Part shown: piece after piece, positions 8,983 through 19,797 of the stretch | How positions within the stretch are numbered: the first letter of the stretch is position 1 | Layout of the letters: every line of letters begins with the position of its first letter | Assembly: GCA_020638195.1 (NCBI GenBank) | Contig: JACKJC010000002.1 | Coordinates: forward strand, 496,001 to 560,000 | Reading direction: 5' to 3' | Source: Methylobacteriaceae bacterium | GTDB taxonomy: Bacteria; Pseudomonadota; Alphaproteobacteria; Rhizobiales; Beijerinckiaceae | Length of the DNA: 64,000 nt | Translations under genes and position numbers: made by a program | The notes under the pieces: generated by a model | What the model was told of the DNA's origin: nothing | Database searches by the model: none | What the model saw: only the letters and a program-made list of their open reading frames with translations

Positions 8983-9153
8983 CGCAGTCTCTTTTTCCGC
9001 GACATCGTTCCGTTCGACCGTTGTGGTCTCTTGAGATCCGTGTCGAATTCGCAGCGTGTTCCAATCGCAATTAGCGCTTGCTTCTTAAGAGAGCGTTGGT
9101 CACGTAACGTCAGACATCGCGGAATTTTTCACCGACCGGCGCGCAAATGGAAA

Positions 9154-9171
9154 CGGCGCCCGAAGGCGCCG
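9154..9171 (-). terminator. Stem-loop with UUCG tetraloop downstream of livJ
   Basis: Read on the minus strand, a 7-bp G+C stem (CGGCGCC / GGCGCCG) encloses a TTCG loop and is followed by TTTCC. C(UUCG)G hairpins are exceptionally stable. It lies 47 bp past the livJ stop, so it probably ends the leftward liv operon. The U-tract is short, hence moderate confidence. The remaining sequence between 8983 and 9217 shows no gene. Confidence 0.55.
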
Positions 9172-9217
9172 CTCGATTTCTTGTATGACGTGATGTGAGT
9201 TCGCGGATGCGCGCGGC

Positions 9218-10351
9218 TCACAGCTGCTTGTACGTGATCTTGCCGTCGGCGCCCTTCACCCAGCGATATACGACATAGTCGGCGCGGGTGACGTCGCCCT
9301 TCTTGTCGTAGGCGATATCGCCGACCACCGTCTTGAAGGTCATGCCGGAGTGCATGACCTTGGCCATGGCCTGGGGATCATCGGATTTCGCCGCCTTGGC
9401 CGCCTGCTGCATCACCTGCACGGCCGCGTAGGAATAGAGCGTGTAGGTCTCGGGGTTGAACTTCTTGGCCTCGAAACGCTTCACGACTTCGGCCGCAGCG
9501 GGGTTGAGGCGCGGGTCCGGCGGGAAGGTCATCAGCGTGCCCTCGGCGCCGGGGCCGGCGATCTGCGCATATTCTTCAGACGCGATGCCGTCGCCGCCCA
9601 TCAGGATCGTCGACATGCCTTGGTCGCGCATCTGGCGCACGATCAGGCCGGCTTCCGTATGCTCGCCGCCGTAATAGACGAGGTCGGCGCCGGCGGCCTT
9701 CAGCTTGGAGACGATGGCGGAATAATCCTTCTCGCCGGGATTGATGGTCTCGTAGAGGACTTCCTTCAGGCCGAGCGCATTCATGGCCTTCTTGGTCTCG
9801 TCGACGAGTCCCTTGCCGTAGGCCTTCTTGTCGTGGATGAAGGCGATCTTCTTGTCCTTGAAGTGCTTGGCGAGATAGTCGGCGGCGACCGCGCCCTGCT
9901 GGTCGTCCCGGCCGCAGGTGCGGAACACGTTCCACTTGCTTTCGCCAGTCTTGGGGTCGGGATTGGTCAGGTTGGGGTTGGTGGAGGCGGGCGTGATCTG
10001 CAGCACGCCGTTCTCGTTGTAGACGCCCGACGTCGGGATCGACACCGACGAGTTGAAGTGGCCGACGACCCAGGTCACGCCGTCGCCGACGAATTTGTTG
10101 GCGACCGAAATGCCCTGTTTCGGATCGGAGGCGTCGTCGCCGACCTCGACCGAAATTTTCTTGCCGTTGATGCCGCCAGCGGCGTTGATGTCCTCGACCG
10201 CCTGTTCCACGCCCATCTTGAGCTGCGCGCCGAAGGCGGCGGCCGAGCCGGTGATCGGACCGCCGACGCCCATCTTGATCTGCGCGGCGGCGGGCGCGGC
10301 GACGCCCAGCATGGCGGCGAAAGCGACGCCCGACAGAAGCTTACGTGTCAT
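9218..10351 (-). CDS. livJ: Branched-chain amino-acid-type ABC transporter, periplasmic binding protein
   Basis: 377 residues with a Sec signal peptide (about 1-23, ending AAPAAAQ). The mature protein has the type I periplasmic-binding fold of LivJ/LivK: GVGGPITGSAAAFGAQLKMG at the start, then HFNSSVSIPTSGVYNENG and ITPASTNPNLT in the ligand cleft. It should bind leucine/isoleucine/valine or related amino acids. It is the last gene of the leftward liv operon, 90 bp after the DUF6867 gene. Exact substrate specificity is inferred from family only. Confidence 0.93.
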   Translation of the reverse strand: MTRKLLSGVAFAAMLGVAAPAAAQIKMGVGGPITGSAAAFGAQLKMGVEQAVEDINAAGGINGKKISVEVGDDASDPKQGISVANKFVGDGVTWVVGHFNSSVSIPTSGVYNENGVLQITPASTNPNLTNPDPKTGESKWNVFRTCGRDDQQGAVAADYLAKHFKDKKIAFIHDKKAYGKGLVDETKKAMNALGLKEVLYETINPGEKDYSAIVSKLKAAGADLVYYGGEHTEAGLIVRQMRDQGMSTILMGGDGIASEEYAQIAGPGAEGTLMTFPPDPRLNPAAAEVVKRFEAKKFNPETYTLYSYAAVQVMQQAAKAAKSDDPQAMAKVMHSGMTFKTVVGDIAYDKKGDVTRADYVVYRWVKGADGKITYKQL

Positions 10352-10441
10352 ACATTGTCTCCCCTGCGCCCGCCCATTCGGGTTCGGGCTGAATCTGCGA
10401 TCGGGAGTTTGGCGGGTTTTTCTGGCGCTGTCACGCCAGCG

Positions 10442-10744
10442 TCAGGAGGTCAGCCAGGGGTACTGGTCCTGCATCTGCCTACGGCGGGCGTAGGCGAACC
10501 CGGCCAGTGCAAAGCCGGTCAGCAGGATGAAGGTCGGTGCGGCATGGGCGAAGTCCGAGGGTTCGTCGAACAGCGCGTAATGCAGGAAGCGCACGGCGCC
10601 CGCCAGCGGAACCATGTAGGCGATCGCCTTCCAGCGCTCGCGCCATGTCTGCGCCATCGTGCGGCCCGTGACGAAGGCGCCGGCGCCGCCGATGATCAGT
10701 GTGAGCGCGAGGAACGTCCAGACGTTGGGGATGAGGTCGCTCAA
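10442..10744 (-). CDS. DUF6867 small membrane protein of the liv operon
   Basis: 100 residues with about three hydrophobic segments and a charged C-terminus containing YARRRQMQDQYPWL. That tail and the motif TGRTMAQTWRERW match my memory of the DUF6867 family, seen inside branched-chain amino acid transporter operons of Hyphomicrobiales; its function is unknown. The only start giving full length is TTG at 10742-10744, overlapping the livF stop by 3 bp, so translation is probably coupled to livF. It may be an accessory subunit of the LivHM membrane complex (inference). Confidence 0.75.
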   Translation of the reverse strand: MSDLIPNVWTFLALTLIIGGAGAFVTGRTMAQTWRERWKAIAYMVPLAGAVRFLHYALFDEPSDFAHAAPTFILLTGFALAGFAYARRRQMQDQYPWLTS

Positions 10745-11463
10745 TGCGCGCCCCCTTCGAGATAGGCGGCGCGCACCAGCGGATCGGCCAGAAGCGCGGC
10801 GCCCGTGCCCGACATGGCGATCGCGCCGTTGACCATGACATAGCCACGATGGGCGAGTTTCAGCGCGTGATAGGCGTTCTGCTCGACGAGGAAGACGGTC
10901 AGACCCTCCTTCGCATTGAGTTCGCGAACCGTGTCGAAAATCTGCTTCACCACGAGCGGGGCGAGGCCGAGCGAGGGTTCGTCGAGCAGCAAGAGTTTGG
11001 GCCGACTCATCAGGGCGCGCGCGATGGCGAGCATCTGCTGCTCGCCGCCCGACAGCGTGCCGCCGCGCTGGTTCATGCGCTCCTTGAGACGCGGAAATAT
11101 CGTGAAGACGCGTTCGAGATCAGCGTCGAAATGGGCGAAATTGTCGACGGATGCGCCCATCTGCAGGTTTTCGTGCACGCTCATGCGCGGAAAGATGCGT
11201 CGCCCCTCCGGCGATTGTGCGATCGAGAGACGCGCGATCTCGTGCGTGGGCATATCCGTGATGTCGCGGCCGGCGAAGGTGATGCGGCCTTCGCGGGCGC
11301 GCGGATCGCCGAAAATGGTCATCATCAAGGTCGTCTTGCCCGCGCCATTGGCGCCGATCAGCGTGACGATTTCGCCTTCGTTGACGACGAGGTCGACATT
11401 GCGTAGCGCCGTGATCGCGCCATACCAGGCGGAGACGCCGGAGAGGGAGAGGAGGGCGGTCAT
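10741..11463 (-). CDS. livF: Liv ABC transporter ATPase LivF
   Basis: 240 residues. Walker A is GANGAGKTT, signature LSGGEQQM, Walker B LLLLDEPSLGLAP. The SPEGRRIFPRMSVHENLQMGA stretch is diagnostic for LivF. It pairs with LivG to drive uptake. The ATG at 11461-11463 was preferred to an ATG 24 bp upstream (11487), which lies inside the palindromic repeat. The gap to livG is 148 bp and is filled by that repeat. Confidence 0.95.
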   Translation of the reverse strand: MTALLSLSGVSAWYGAITALRNVDLVVNEGEIVTLIGANGAGKTTLMMTIFGDPRAREGRITFAGRDITDMPTHEIARLSIAQSPEGRRIFPRMSVHENLQMGASVDNFAHFDADLERVFTIFPRLKERMNQRGGTLSGGEQQMLAIARALMSRPKLLLLDEPSLGLAPLVVKQIFDTVRELNAKEGLTVFLVEQNAYHALKLAHRGYVMVNGAIAMSGTGAALLADPLVRAAYLEGGAH

Positions 11464-11473
11464 GGGCTTTCGC

Positions 11474-11586
11474 CCTTCTTCCCGCATCCGGGGAGAAGGT
11501 GGCGCGAAGCGCCGGATGAGTGGCCAAGCCGCAGCGGAGCGGCCCGACCCCTCACCCCAGCCCTCTCCCTGCAGGCGGGGAGAGGG
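11474..11586. repeat. Composite intergenic palindromic repeat between livG and livF
   Basis: Three inverted repeats in series: CCTTCTTCCC/GGGGAGAAGG (11474-11499), GGCGC/GCGCC (11501-11513) and CCCTCTCCC/GGGGAGAGGG (11561-11586). The layout resembles the small dispersed palindromic elements common between genes in Hyphomicrobiales. It sits in the 148-bp livG-livF gap and would form strong hairpins in the operon mRNA. An effect on mRNA processing or stability is inference. Confidence 0.7.
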
Positions 11587-11611
11587 GACAGATTGCGCGC
11601 TTCAACCGCCC

Positions 11612-12501
11612 TCACGCGCCGATCTCCTGTTCGACATTGGCGACCTCTTCGTCGGGTACGCCGAGGTAGGCGGCGATGACGCTCGGATCGTTGCGGATTT
11701 CCGCGGGCGTTCCGTCGGCGATCTTGCGGCCATAGTCGAGGACGACGACGTGATCGGAAATTTCCATCACGACGCTCATGTCGTGCTCGATCAGCAGGAG
11801 CGACGTTCCGTCGTCGCGGATCGAGCGCAGCAGTGCGTTGAGCTCGGCGGATTCGCGCGGATTGAGGCCGGCCGCGGGTTCGTCCAGGCAGAGCAGCACG
11901 GGATCGGCGCACATGGCGCGCGCGATCTCGAGGCGCCGCTGGTCGCCGTAGGGCAGGGCGCCGGCGGGATCGTCGGCGCGCGCGGCGAGACCGATGCGCT
12001 CCAGCCAGCCGCGCGCCTTGTCCTTGGCCGCCTGTTCGGCCGCGCGGTAGGAAGGCGCGCCGATCAGGCCGAAGAGCGAAAAGCCCGACGCGCGCATCAG
12101 CGGACGATGCTGCGCGACGATGAGATTTTCGAGCGCGGTCATGCCGGAGAAGAGACGGATGTTCTGGAACGTGCGCGCCACGCGTGCGTCGCGCGCGATC
12201 TCGTGATCGGGCATGCGCTCCAGCAGATGGAGCCCGTTGGCGCCGCGCGCGCCGGAGCGCGTGAGCGCATCGAGCGCCGTCGGATCGATCACGCCGTTCG
12301 GCGCCATGCTAATGCGGCCCGACGTCGGCTTGTAGAAGCCCGTGATGCAGTTGAAGACGGTCGTCTTGCCGGCGCCGTTCGGACCGATCAGCGCAGTGAT
12401 GTCGCCGCGCCGCGCGTCGAACGACAGGTCGTCGACGGCGGTCAGGCCGCCGAAGCGCATGGAAATGTGTTCGACGCTGAGCAGGGTCTGGGCCGCCGCC
12501 A

Positions 12502-12502
<1 letters not shown>
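11612..12502 (-). CDS. livG: Liv ABC transporter ATPase LivG
   Basis: 296 residues. Walker A GPNGAGKTT, Q-loop region, Walker B LLCLDEPAAGLNP and switch His in LLIEHD are intact. The segment ARVARTFQNIRLF is typical of LivG. An extra stretch of about 25 residues (around residues 65-90, ending LLERMPDHEIAR) precedes it. The ATG at 12500-12502 shares one base with the livM stop (TGATG), so the genes are coupled. Earlier in-frame codons would run through livM in another frame and are rejected. Confidence 0.94.
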
Positions 12503-13848
<1,346 letters not shown>

Positions 13849-13866
13849 GCGTGGCCCTTCCCCGAT

Positions 13867-13961
13867 CCTCATGCTGAGGAGCGCCTGAAAGGCGCGTCTC
13901 GAAGCATGGGAGCGCCGGCCATCCTTCGAGACGCGGGCTTCGCCCGCTCCTCAGGATGAGG
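13867..13961. repeat. Long imperfect palindrome between livH and livM
   Basis: Two 43-bp arms (13867-13909 and 13919-13961) pair as an inverted repeat with 35 of 43 matches. Each arm also contains its own inner hairpin (for example GCGCC/GGCGC, GCGGGC/GCCCGC), and six of the eight mismatches are in these inner hairpins. The outer arm reads CCTCATGCTGAGGAGCG, which I recognise as a very common dispersed intergenic element of Hyphomicrobiales. It fills most of the 138-bp livH-livM gap. Confidence 0.8.
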
Positions 13962-13986
13962 GCAAGTGCAACATCGCGGATATTCA

Positions 13987-14904
<918 letters not shown>

Positions 14905-15264
14905 GCGCCGGTCGCGTCCCTTTGTTTGCGCCTTAAGAAGGGGCGGAATCGCCGCGCTGCGGCCCTCGGGCAAGCTAGCAAGCGCCATGCCGCGCCGCAA
15001 ATCCGCCATTGGTTCACGCCGCAAAGCCAGAGCGGCGCGGATTTCTGTTGCTTCGTTTTCCGGAAATGTTATGATTCATACCTATTCGGCGCGAAGACCG
15101 AACTGGAGGAACGCGAGGACCGTCATCAGACATGCGATCGGCGACGCCCGTCTGGCGTTTGTCGCTGCGCCTGACGCGCCTCTCCGGCGGGGCGTCGGCG
15201 GCGTGACGCAGTTCCTCAGCCTCCGACAAGATGTAACGAATGATCCAAGCCCAGGGAGCGCACC
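14905..15264. other. Divergent liv intergenic region
   Basis: This 360-bp region separates livH (leftward) from the first rightward binding-protein gene. I see no credible gene in it. It should hold promoters and any operator for both operons. A promoter-like element for the rightward operon is listed separately; no clear operator palindrome was seen. Confidence 0.6.
15048..15075 (+). promoter_or_regulatory. Possible sigma-70-type promoter for the rightward liv operon
   Basis: TTGCTT (15048-15053) and TATGAT (15070-15075) are separated by 16 bp within the only A+T-rich patch of the livH/binding-protein divergent region. If used, the leader before the ATG at 15265 would be about 180 nt. This is a consensus match by eye only. 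Confidence 0.4.
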
Positions 15265-16476
15265 ATGGATCGTAGACATTTCCTCGCAGGAACCGCCGCG
15301 TTCGGCGCATCTACCAGCCTTCTGACCTCGCGCCTCGCCGCGCAGGGCAAGCCGATGAAGATCGGCATCATGAACGATCTGTCCGGCCCCTATGCCGGCG
15401 ACCAGGGCGTCGGCTCGAAAATCGCCGCCGACATGGCGATTCAGGATTGGGCGTCGAAACTTGGGGTGCAAGTCGAGACGATCATCGCCGATCACCAGAA
15501 CAAGCCCGACATCGGCGCCGGCATCGCGCGCAAGTGGTACGACACCGAGGGCGTCGACGTGATCATGGACCTGCCGAATTCGGCGGTCGCGCTCGCCGTC
15601 GTCGCGGTCGCCAAGGAGAAGAACAAGGCTGTGATCGGCTCGGGCGCGGGTTCGTCGGTGCTGACGGGCCCGATGTGCTCGAAGAATTTCGTTCACTGGA
15701 CCTACGACACATACGTGCTCGGCAATTCGCTCGGCAAGGCGCTGACCGGCGAGGGCGCGAAGTCCTGGTACTTCATCACGGCCGATTATGCCTTCGGCAA
15801 GGATCTCGAGAGCAATTGCGCCAATGCGGTGGTCGCGGCCGGCGGCAAGGTTCTGGGCGCGGCGCGCCATCCGCTCAACACGGCGGATTTCTCGTCCTTC
15901 CTGCTGCAGGCGCAGTCCTCGGGCGCCGATGTCATCGGCTTCGCCAATGCGGGCGGCGATCTCATCCAGTCGCTGAAGCAGGCGACCGAATTCGGCCTGA
16001 AGAAAAAGATGGCCGCGCTCATCCTCGACGTCACCAACCTGCCGTCGCTGGGGCTCGCCGCCGTGCAGAACGTCACGGTCTGCAAGGGCTTCTATTGGGA
16101 TCAGAACGAGGGCACGCGCGCCTTCGCCAACCGGTACCAGGCAGCCCATCCGCAGAAGGCCAAGCCCAACGACATGCACGCGGGCATGTACGCCTCGACG
16201 CTGCATCTCATGAAGGCCTTCGCGCAGACCAAGAACGCGACCGACGGCGTCAAGCTGATCGACGCGATGAAGGCGATCCCGACCGACGATCCGATGTTCG
16301 GCAAGGGGTCGATTCGCGAGGACGGACGCCACATCCACACCATGTACCTGCTGACCACCAAGACCGTCGCCGAATCCAAGGGCGACTGGGACTGGTTCAA
16401 GGTTACCGGGACTGTGAAGCCGGAAGACGCCTGGCGTCCGCTCGCCAAGGGCGGCTGCCCGTTCATCAAGGCCTGA
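15265..16476 (+). CDS. HAAT-family ABC transporter binding protein 1 (TAT-exported)
   Basis: 403 residues. The N-terminus MDRRHFLAGTAAFGASTSL has a twin-arginine motif (DRRHFL) followed by a hydrophobic core, so export is probably by the TAT system. The mature part is a type I periplasmic-binding (LivJ-like) fold: IGIMNDLSGPYAGDQG at the start and SSWYF-like/YAFGKDLE segments later. Homologues are often annotated as binding proteins for branched-chain amino acids, amides or aromatic acids; the substrate is open. GGGAG precedes the ATG. A decayed copy of the 3' end of this gene lies at 21255-21313. Confidence 0.9.
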   Translation: MDRRHFLAGTAAFGASTSLLTSRLAAQGKPMKIGIMNDLSGPYAGDQGVGSKIAADMAIQDWASKLGVQVETIIADHQNKPDIGAGIARKWYDTEGVDVIMDLPNSAVALAVVAVAKEKNKAVIGSGAGSSVLTGPMCSKNFVHWTYDTYVLGNSLGKALTGEGAKSWYFITADYAFGKDLESNCANAVVAAGGKVLGAARHPLNTADFSSFLLQAQSSGADVIGFANAGGDLIQSLKQATEFGLKKKMAALILDVTNLPSLGLAAVQNVTVCKGFYWDQNEGTRAFANRYQAAHPQKAKPNDMHAGMYASTLHLMKAFAQTKNATDGVKLIDAMKAIPTDDPMFGKGSIREDGRHIHTMYLLTTKTVAESKGDWDWFKVTGTVKPEDAWRPLAKGGCPFIKA

Positions 16477-16612
16477 CGCGGGCTTCGCGACACGGCGCGT
16501 GGGACGGTCTCGCGCGCCAACTGCGCTCGGCGGCGCAGGCAGGGGAGCCAGCGCCTTATCCCTGCATGGCAGGGTTGCGTCGCGGGACTGGATACTTATG
16601 CTGCATGCCAAT

Positions 16613-16630
16613 CGGCGCCCGAGGGCGCCG
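16613..16630 (+). promoter_or_regulatory. G+C-rich stem-loop in the leader between the two binding-protein genes
   Basis: CGGCGCCC and GGGCGCCG pair as an 8-bp stem around GA, 25 bp before the second binding-protein ATG and just ahead of its AGGGGAG ribosome-binding site. There is no U-tract, so it is more likely an mRNA-stability or processing hairpin than a terminator. The rest of the 179-bp gap shows no gene. Confidence 0.4.
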
Positions 16631-16655
16631 GAAAGACAAGAGGGGAGAAACGGAC

Positions 16656-17867
16656 ATGGATCGTAGACATCTGCTCGCATCGGGCGCCGCGCTGGGCGCG
16701 ACCTCGACTCTCATTCTGCCGACCCGGCTTCTTGCGGCCGCGGGGCCGCTCAAGGTCGGCGTCATCCTGCCGCGTTCCGGCGTGCAGGCCGGCATCGGCC
16801 AGGATTGCCAGCGCGGCGTGGATATCGCCGCCCCCATCCTCAAGGCGATGGGCATGCCCGATCTCCAGATTCTCAGCGGCGACACCGAATCCAAGGTCGA
16901 GACGGCGCGCTCGACGGCTGAAAAGCTGATCGGCGAAGGCGCGCAGCTCTTGATCGGCGCGTTCGATTCCGGCCAGACGACGGCGATCGCGCAGGTCGCG
17001 GAGCAGAAGGGCGTGCCGCTGGTGATCAACATCGCCGCCGCGCCGCAGATCACGGAGCAGGGCTACAAGTTCGTGTTCCGCAACTTCCCGACGGCGGGCA
17101 CGATTCTCGCCAACGCCTTCGAGCAGCAGAACGCCATCTTCAAGCAGGTGGGCGACGCGCCGAAGACCGTTGTCTTCATGCACGTCAACGACACGTTCGG
17201 CACGGCCATGGCCGGCGGCATCGGCAAGCTGATGCCGAAGTTCAACGTGCCTTACAAGGTCGTCGAGACCATCCCCTACGATCCGCGCGCGCGCGACCTC
17301 TCGGTGGAAATCTCCAAGGCCAAGGCCTCCGGCGCCGAGGCGCTGCTGTGCGTGAGCCGCCTCAACGACGCGATCCTGCTGACGCGCGAAATGATCAAGC
17401 AGCGCTGGACGCCCAAGGCCGTGATGAGCATGGGGCCGGGCTGGTACGAGGATCAGTATCTCAAGACGCTCGGCAAATATTCCGACGGGCCGCTGACATT
17501 CTCGCCCTGGTACGATCCCAAGAAGAAGCTCAGCCAGACGCTGGTGGCGGCGATGGCGAAGTCGTTCCCCGGGGTGAACCTCAACACCAACCACGTCTTC
17601 ACGTTCGAGGCGCTGCTGGTGGCCGCCGACGCCTACAAGCGCGCCGGCTCGAGCGATCCCAAGGCTCTGGCCGAGGCGATCCGCAAGACGAACATCGCCG
17701 ACAATTCGAGCATGGGCCCCGGCATCATGTTCAACGCCAAGGGCCAGAACGACAAGGTCGTCGACGGCGCCGTGCAGAACGTCGGCGGCAAGCAGGTCGT
17801 GGTGCAGCCGGAAGCTTCCGCGATAGCGAAGCCGATCTGGCCGATGCCGGCTTACGACAAGCGCTAA
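16656..17867 (+). CDS. HAAT-family ABC transporter binding protein 2 (TAT-exported)
   Basis: 403 residues, MDRRHLLASGAALGATSTL at the N-terminus, a twin-arginine signal like its upstream neighbour; the first 15 coding bases (ATGGATCGTAGACAT) of the two genes are identical. The mature domain starts KVGVILPRSGVQAGIGQDCQ and has the type I periplasmic-binding fold. The rest of the protein differs clearly from binding protein 1, so the two probably recognise different ligands while sharing one LivHMGF pump. AGGGGAGAAA lies 6 bases before ATG 16656. LivH2 follows after 53 bp. Confidence 0.9.
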   Translation: MDRRHLLASGAALGATSTLILPTRLLAAAGPLKVGVILPRSGVQAGIGQDCQRGVDIAAPILKAMGMPDLQILSGDTESKVETARSTAEKLIGEGAQLLIGAFDSGQTTAIAQVAEQKGVPLVINIAAAPQITEQGYKFVFRNFPTAGTILANAFEQQNAIFKQVGDAPKTVVFMHVNDTFGTAMAGGIGKLMPKFNVPYKVVETIPYDPRARDLSVEISKAKASGAEALLCVSRLNDAILLTREMIKQRWTPKAVMSMGPGWYEDQYLKTLGKYSDGPLTFSPWYDPKKKLSQTLVAAMAKSFPGVNLNTNHVFTFEALLVAADAYKRAGSSDPKALAEAIRKTNIADNSSMGPGIMFNAKGQNDKVVDGAVQNVGGKQVVVQPEASAIAKPIWPMPAYDKR

Positions 17868-17920
17868 GGAAAACGCTTGCGTCCCGGCTCGCGCCGGGGC
17901 GCAAGGCCATCGAGGCGCAC

Positions 17921-18793
17921 ATGTCCGGCGGACTCTATCTCAATGTCGCCGTCAGCGGCCTGCTGACGGGGCTGATCTATGGCCTGAGCGCGCTCGGGCT
18001 GTCGGTCATTTTCGGCGTCATCCGCATCGTCAATTTCGCGCATGGCGAGATGATGGTGCTTGGCATGTTCGCCACGCTCGTCCTCTTTCGCGCGCTCGGC
18101 ATCGATCCGTTGCTGAGCTTGCCGCTGGTCGCCGCCGCGCTGTTCGCATTCGGATACCTGCTGCAGGATCTGGTGGTGCGGCGCGTCGCGCATCTGGCGG
18201 ACCACATGCAATTCCTGCTGATGGCGTCGATAGCGGTCATGCTGATCAGCGTCTGCCTGATGCTGTTCGGACCCGACGCGCAGAACGCGCAGGTGAGCTA
18301 CGGCTTCGATTCCTTCGCCATCGGCCCGCTGCTCGTCGACAAGGTCCGCGTTTACGCGGGCGCTGCCGCGCTGGTCGTCTCCGGTCTGCTGTTCGCCTTT
18401 TTCCACTACACGCCGACCGGCAAGGCGATCCGCGCCTGCGGCGACAACTACACTGGCGCGCTCGTCGTGGGACTCAACGTGCGGCGGCTCTACGCGCTGA
18501 CCTTCGGAATCGGAACGGCCTGCCTCGGGGCGGCCGGCGCCATCATGCTTCTGCTGGTCGACGTGCATCCCTATCTCGGGCCGTCCTACACGCTGCTCGC
18601 CTTCATCATCGTCATCATCGGCGGCATGGGCAGCCTTCCAGGCGCGCTGCTCGGCGGCATCCTGATCGGCGTCTCGGAGGCGCTGGCCGGCGTCATCCTG
18701 CAGCCCTCGCTGAAGAGCGCTTTCTCCTTCGGCCTGCTCATCCTCGTCCTGCTCGTGCGTCCGCAGGGCCTGCTCGGGAAGGTCGCGCGATGA
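17921..18793 (+). CDS. LivH-type permease, second liv operon
   Basis: 290 residues, starting MSGGLYLNVAVSGLLTGLIY with IFGVIRIVNFAHGEMMVLGM, the LivH signature. Coupling loop TPTGKAIRACGDNYTGALVVG. About eight hydrophobic segments. ATG 17921 matches the family start. The stop overlaps the next gene by 4 bp. It forms the inner-membrane channel with the LivM-type protein for ligands delivered by the two upstream binding proteins. Confidence 0.93.
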   Translation: MSGGLYLNVAVSGLLTGLIYGLSALGLSVIFGVIRIVNFAHGEMMVLGMFATLVLFRALGIDPLLSLPLVAAALFAFGYLLQDLVVRRVAHLADHMQFLLMASIAVMLISVCLMLFGPDAQNAQVSYGFDSFAIGPLLVDKVRVYAGAAALVVSGLLFAFFHYTPTGKAIRACGDNYTGALVVGLNVRRLYALTFGIGTACLGAAGAIMLLLVDVHPYLGPSYTLLAFIIVIIGGMGSLPGALLGGILIGVSEALAGVILQPSLKSAFSFGLLILVLLVRPQGLLGKVAR

Positions 18794-19797
18794 TCGCCCG
18801 CATCATAGAAAGCGCCTCGCCGCGCGCGCTGGCGCTTCTCGCCGTCGTGACCCTCGCGTTGCTGGTCGCGCCCTGGCTCGTCGACAGCTATGTGCTGAGC
18901 GTGCTCATCATCGTGCTGTATTTCGCCTATGTCGGGCAGGCATGGAACCTGATGCTTGGCTTTGCCGGGCAATTGTCGCTCGGCCATGCGCTGTTCGTCA
19001 GTCTCGGCGCTTATACGAGCGCTGCGCTGTTCATCAAGTTCGGCGTGCCCCCCATCATCGGCGTATTCGCCGCGATAGCCATGGCGGTCGTCGCGGGATG
19101 TCTGATCGGTTATCTCGGTTTCCGCTTCTCGATCCGCGGCGTCTATTTCGCGCTGCTGACGATCGCCTTCGCGGAGTTCACCGGCATCATCGTCGACCAC
19201 ATTTCCTGGCTCGGCGCGTCGAGCGGCCTGTTCCTGCCGGTCAAGAACCAGCAGAGCAACGATCTCCTCAACCTGCGCGGCTCGCCGACGATGTTCTACT
19301 ACGTCATCCTGGCGCTTACGGGGCTCGCGTTCGCGCTGTGCAGCTGGCTCCTGAATTCGAAGCTGGGCCTCTATTGGCAGGCAATCCGTGAGGATCAGGA
19401 GGCGGCTGAAGCCTCGGGCGTGCCGCTCTTCCGTTACAAGATGATCGCGGTCGCGATCTCCTCGGGGCTAACAGGCATCGGCGGCGTCTGGTACGCCTTC
19501 TACTACAACAACCTGTTTCCCGAGACGATGTTCAAGACCAGCCAGTCGGTCGAGATCATCCTCGGCTCCGTCGTCGGCGGCGTCGGCACGCTGTTCGGTC
19601 CGATACTGGGCGCCTTCGTGCTCACGCCGCTCGGCGAGGTTCTGACCGCGGCGACCGACGGCATGCATCTCGACGGCGTCAAATCCTTCTTCTGGGGTTT
19701 TTGCGTCGCGGCCATCGTGCTGTTCCGGCCACAGGGCCTGTGGCCATGGATTTACAACGTTCTGGGTCTCGCGCCGAAAAAGGAGGGCGAGCGATGA
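18790..19797 (+). CDS. LivM-type permease, second liv operon
   Basis: 335 residues, about nine hydrophobic segments. LivM features: AWNLMLGFAGQLSLGHALFVSLGAY and the coupling loop GLYWQAIREDQEAAEASGVP. It lacks the N-terminal extension present in the LivM of the leftward operon. Start ATGA at 18790 overlaps the LivH2 stop, and its own stop overlaps the LivG2 start (ATGA at 19794), indicating coupled translation. Confidence 0.93.
   Translation: MIARIIESASPRALALLAVVTLALLVAPWLVDSYVLSVLIIVLYFAYVGQAWNLMLGFAGQLSLGHALFVSLGAYTSAALFIKFGVPPIIGVFAAIAMAVVAGCLIGYLGFRFSIRGVYFALLTIAFAEFTGIIVDHISWLGASSGLFLPVKNQQSNDLLNLRGSPTMFYYVILALTGLAFALCSWLLNSKLGLYWQAIREDQEAAEASGVPLFRYKMIAVAISSGLTGIGGVWYAFYYNNLFPETMFKTSQSVEIILGSVVGGVGTLFGPILGAFVLTPLGEVLTAATDGMHLDGVKSFFWGFCVAAIVLFRPQGLWPWIYNVLGLAPKKEGER

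Noticed and set aside
10420..10445. Hairpin CTGGCG/CGCCAG between DUF6867 and livJ as a terminator
   Set aside because: On the transcribed strand it is followed by A residues, not U, and livJ needs read-through as the last operon gene.
15447..16655. An open frame continuing upstream of binding protein 2 through binding protein 1
   Set aside because: It reads binding protein 1 out of frame. The real start of binding protein 2 is ATG 16656 after AGGGGAG.
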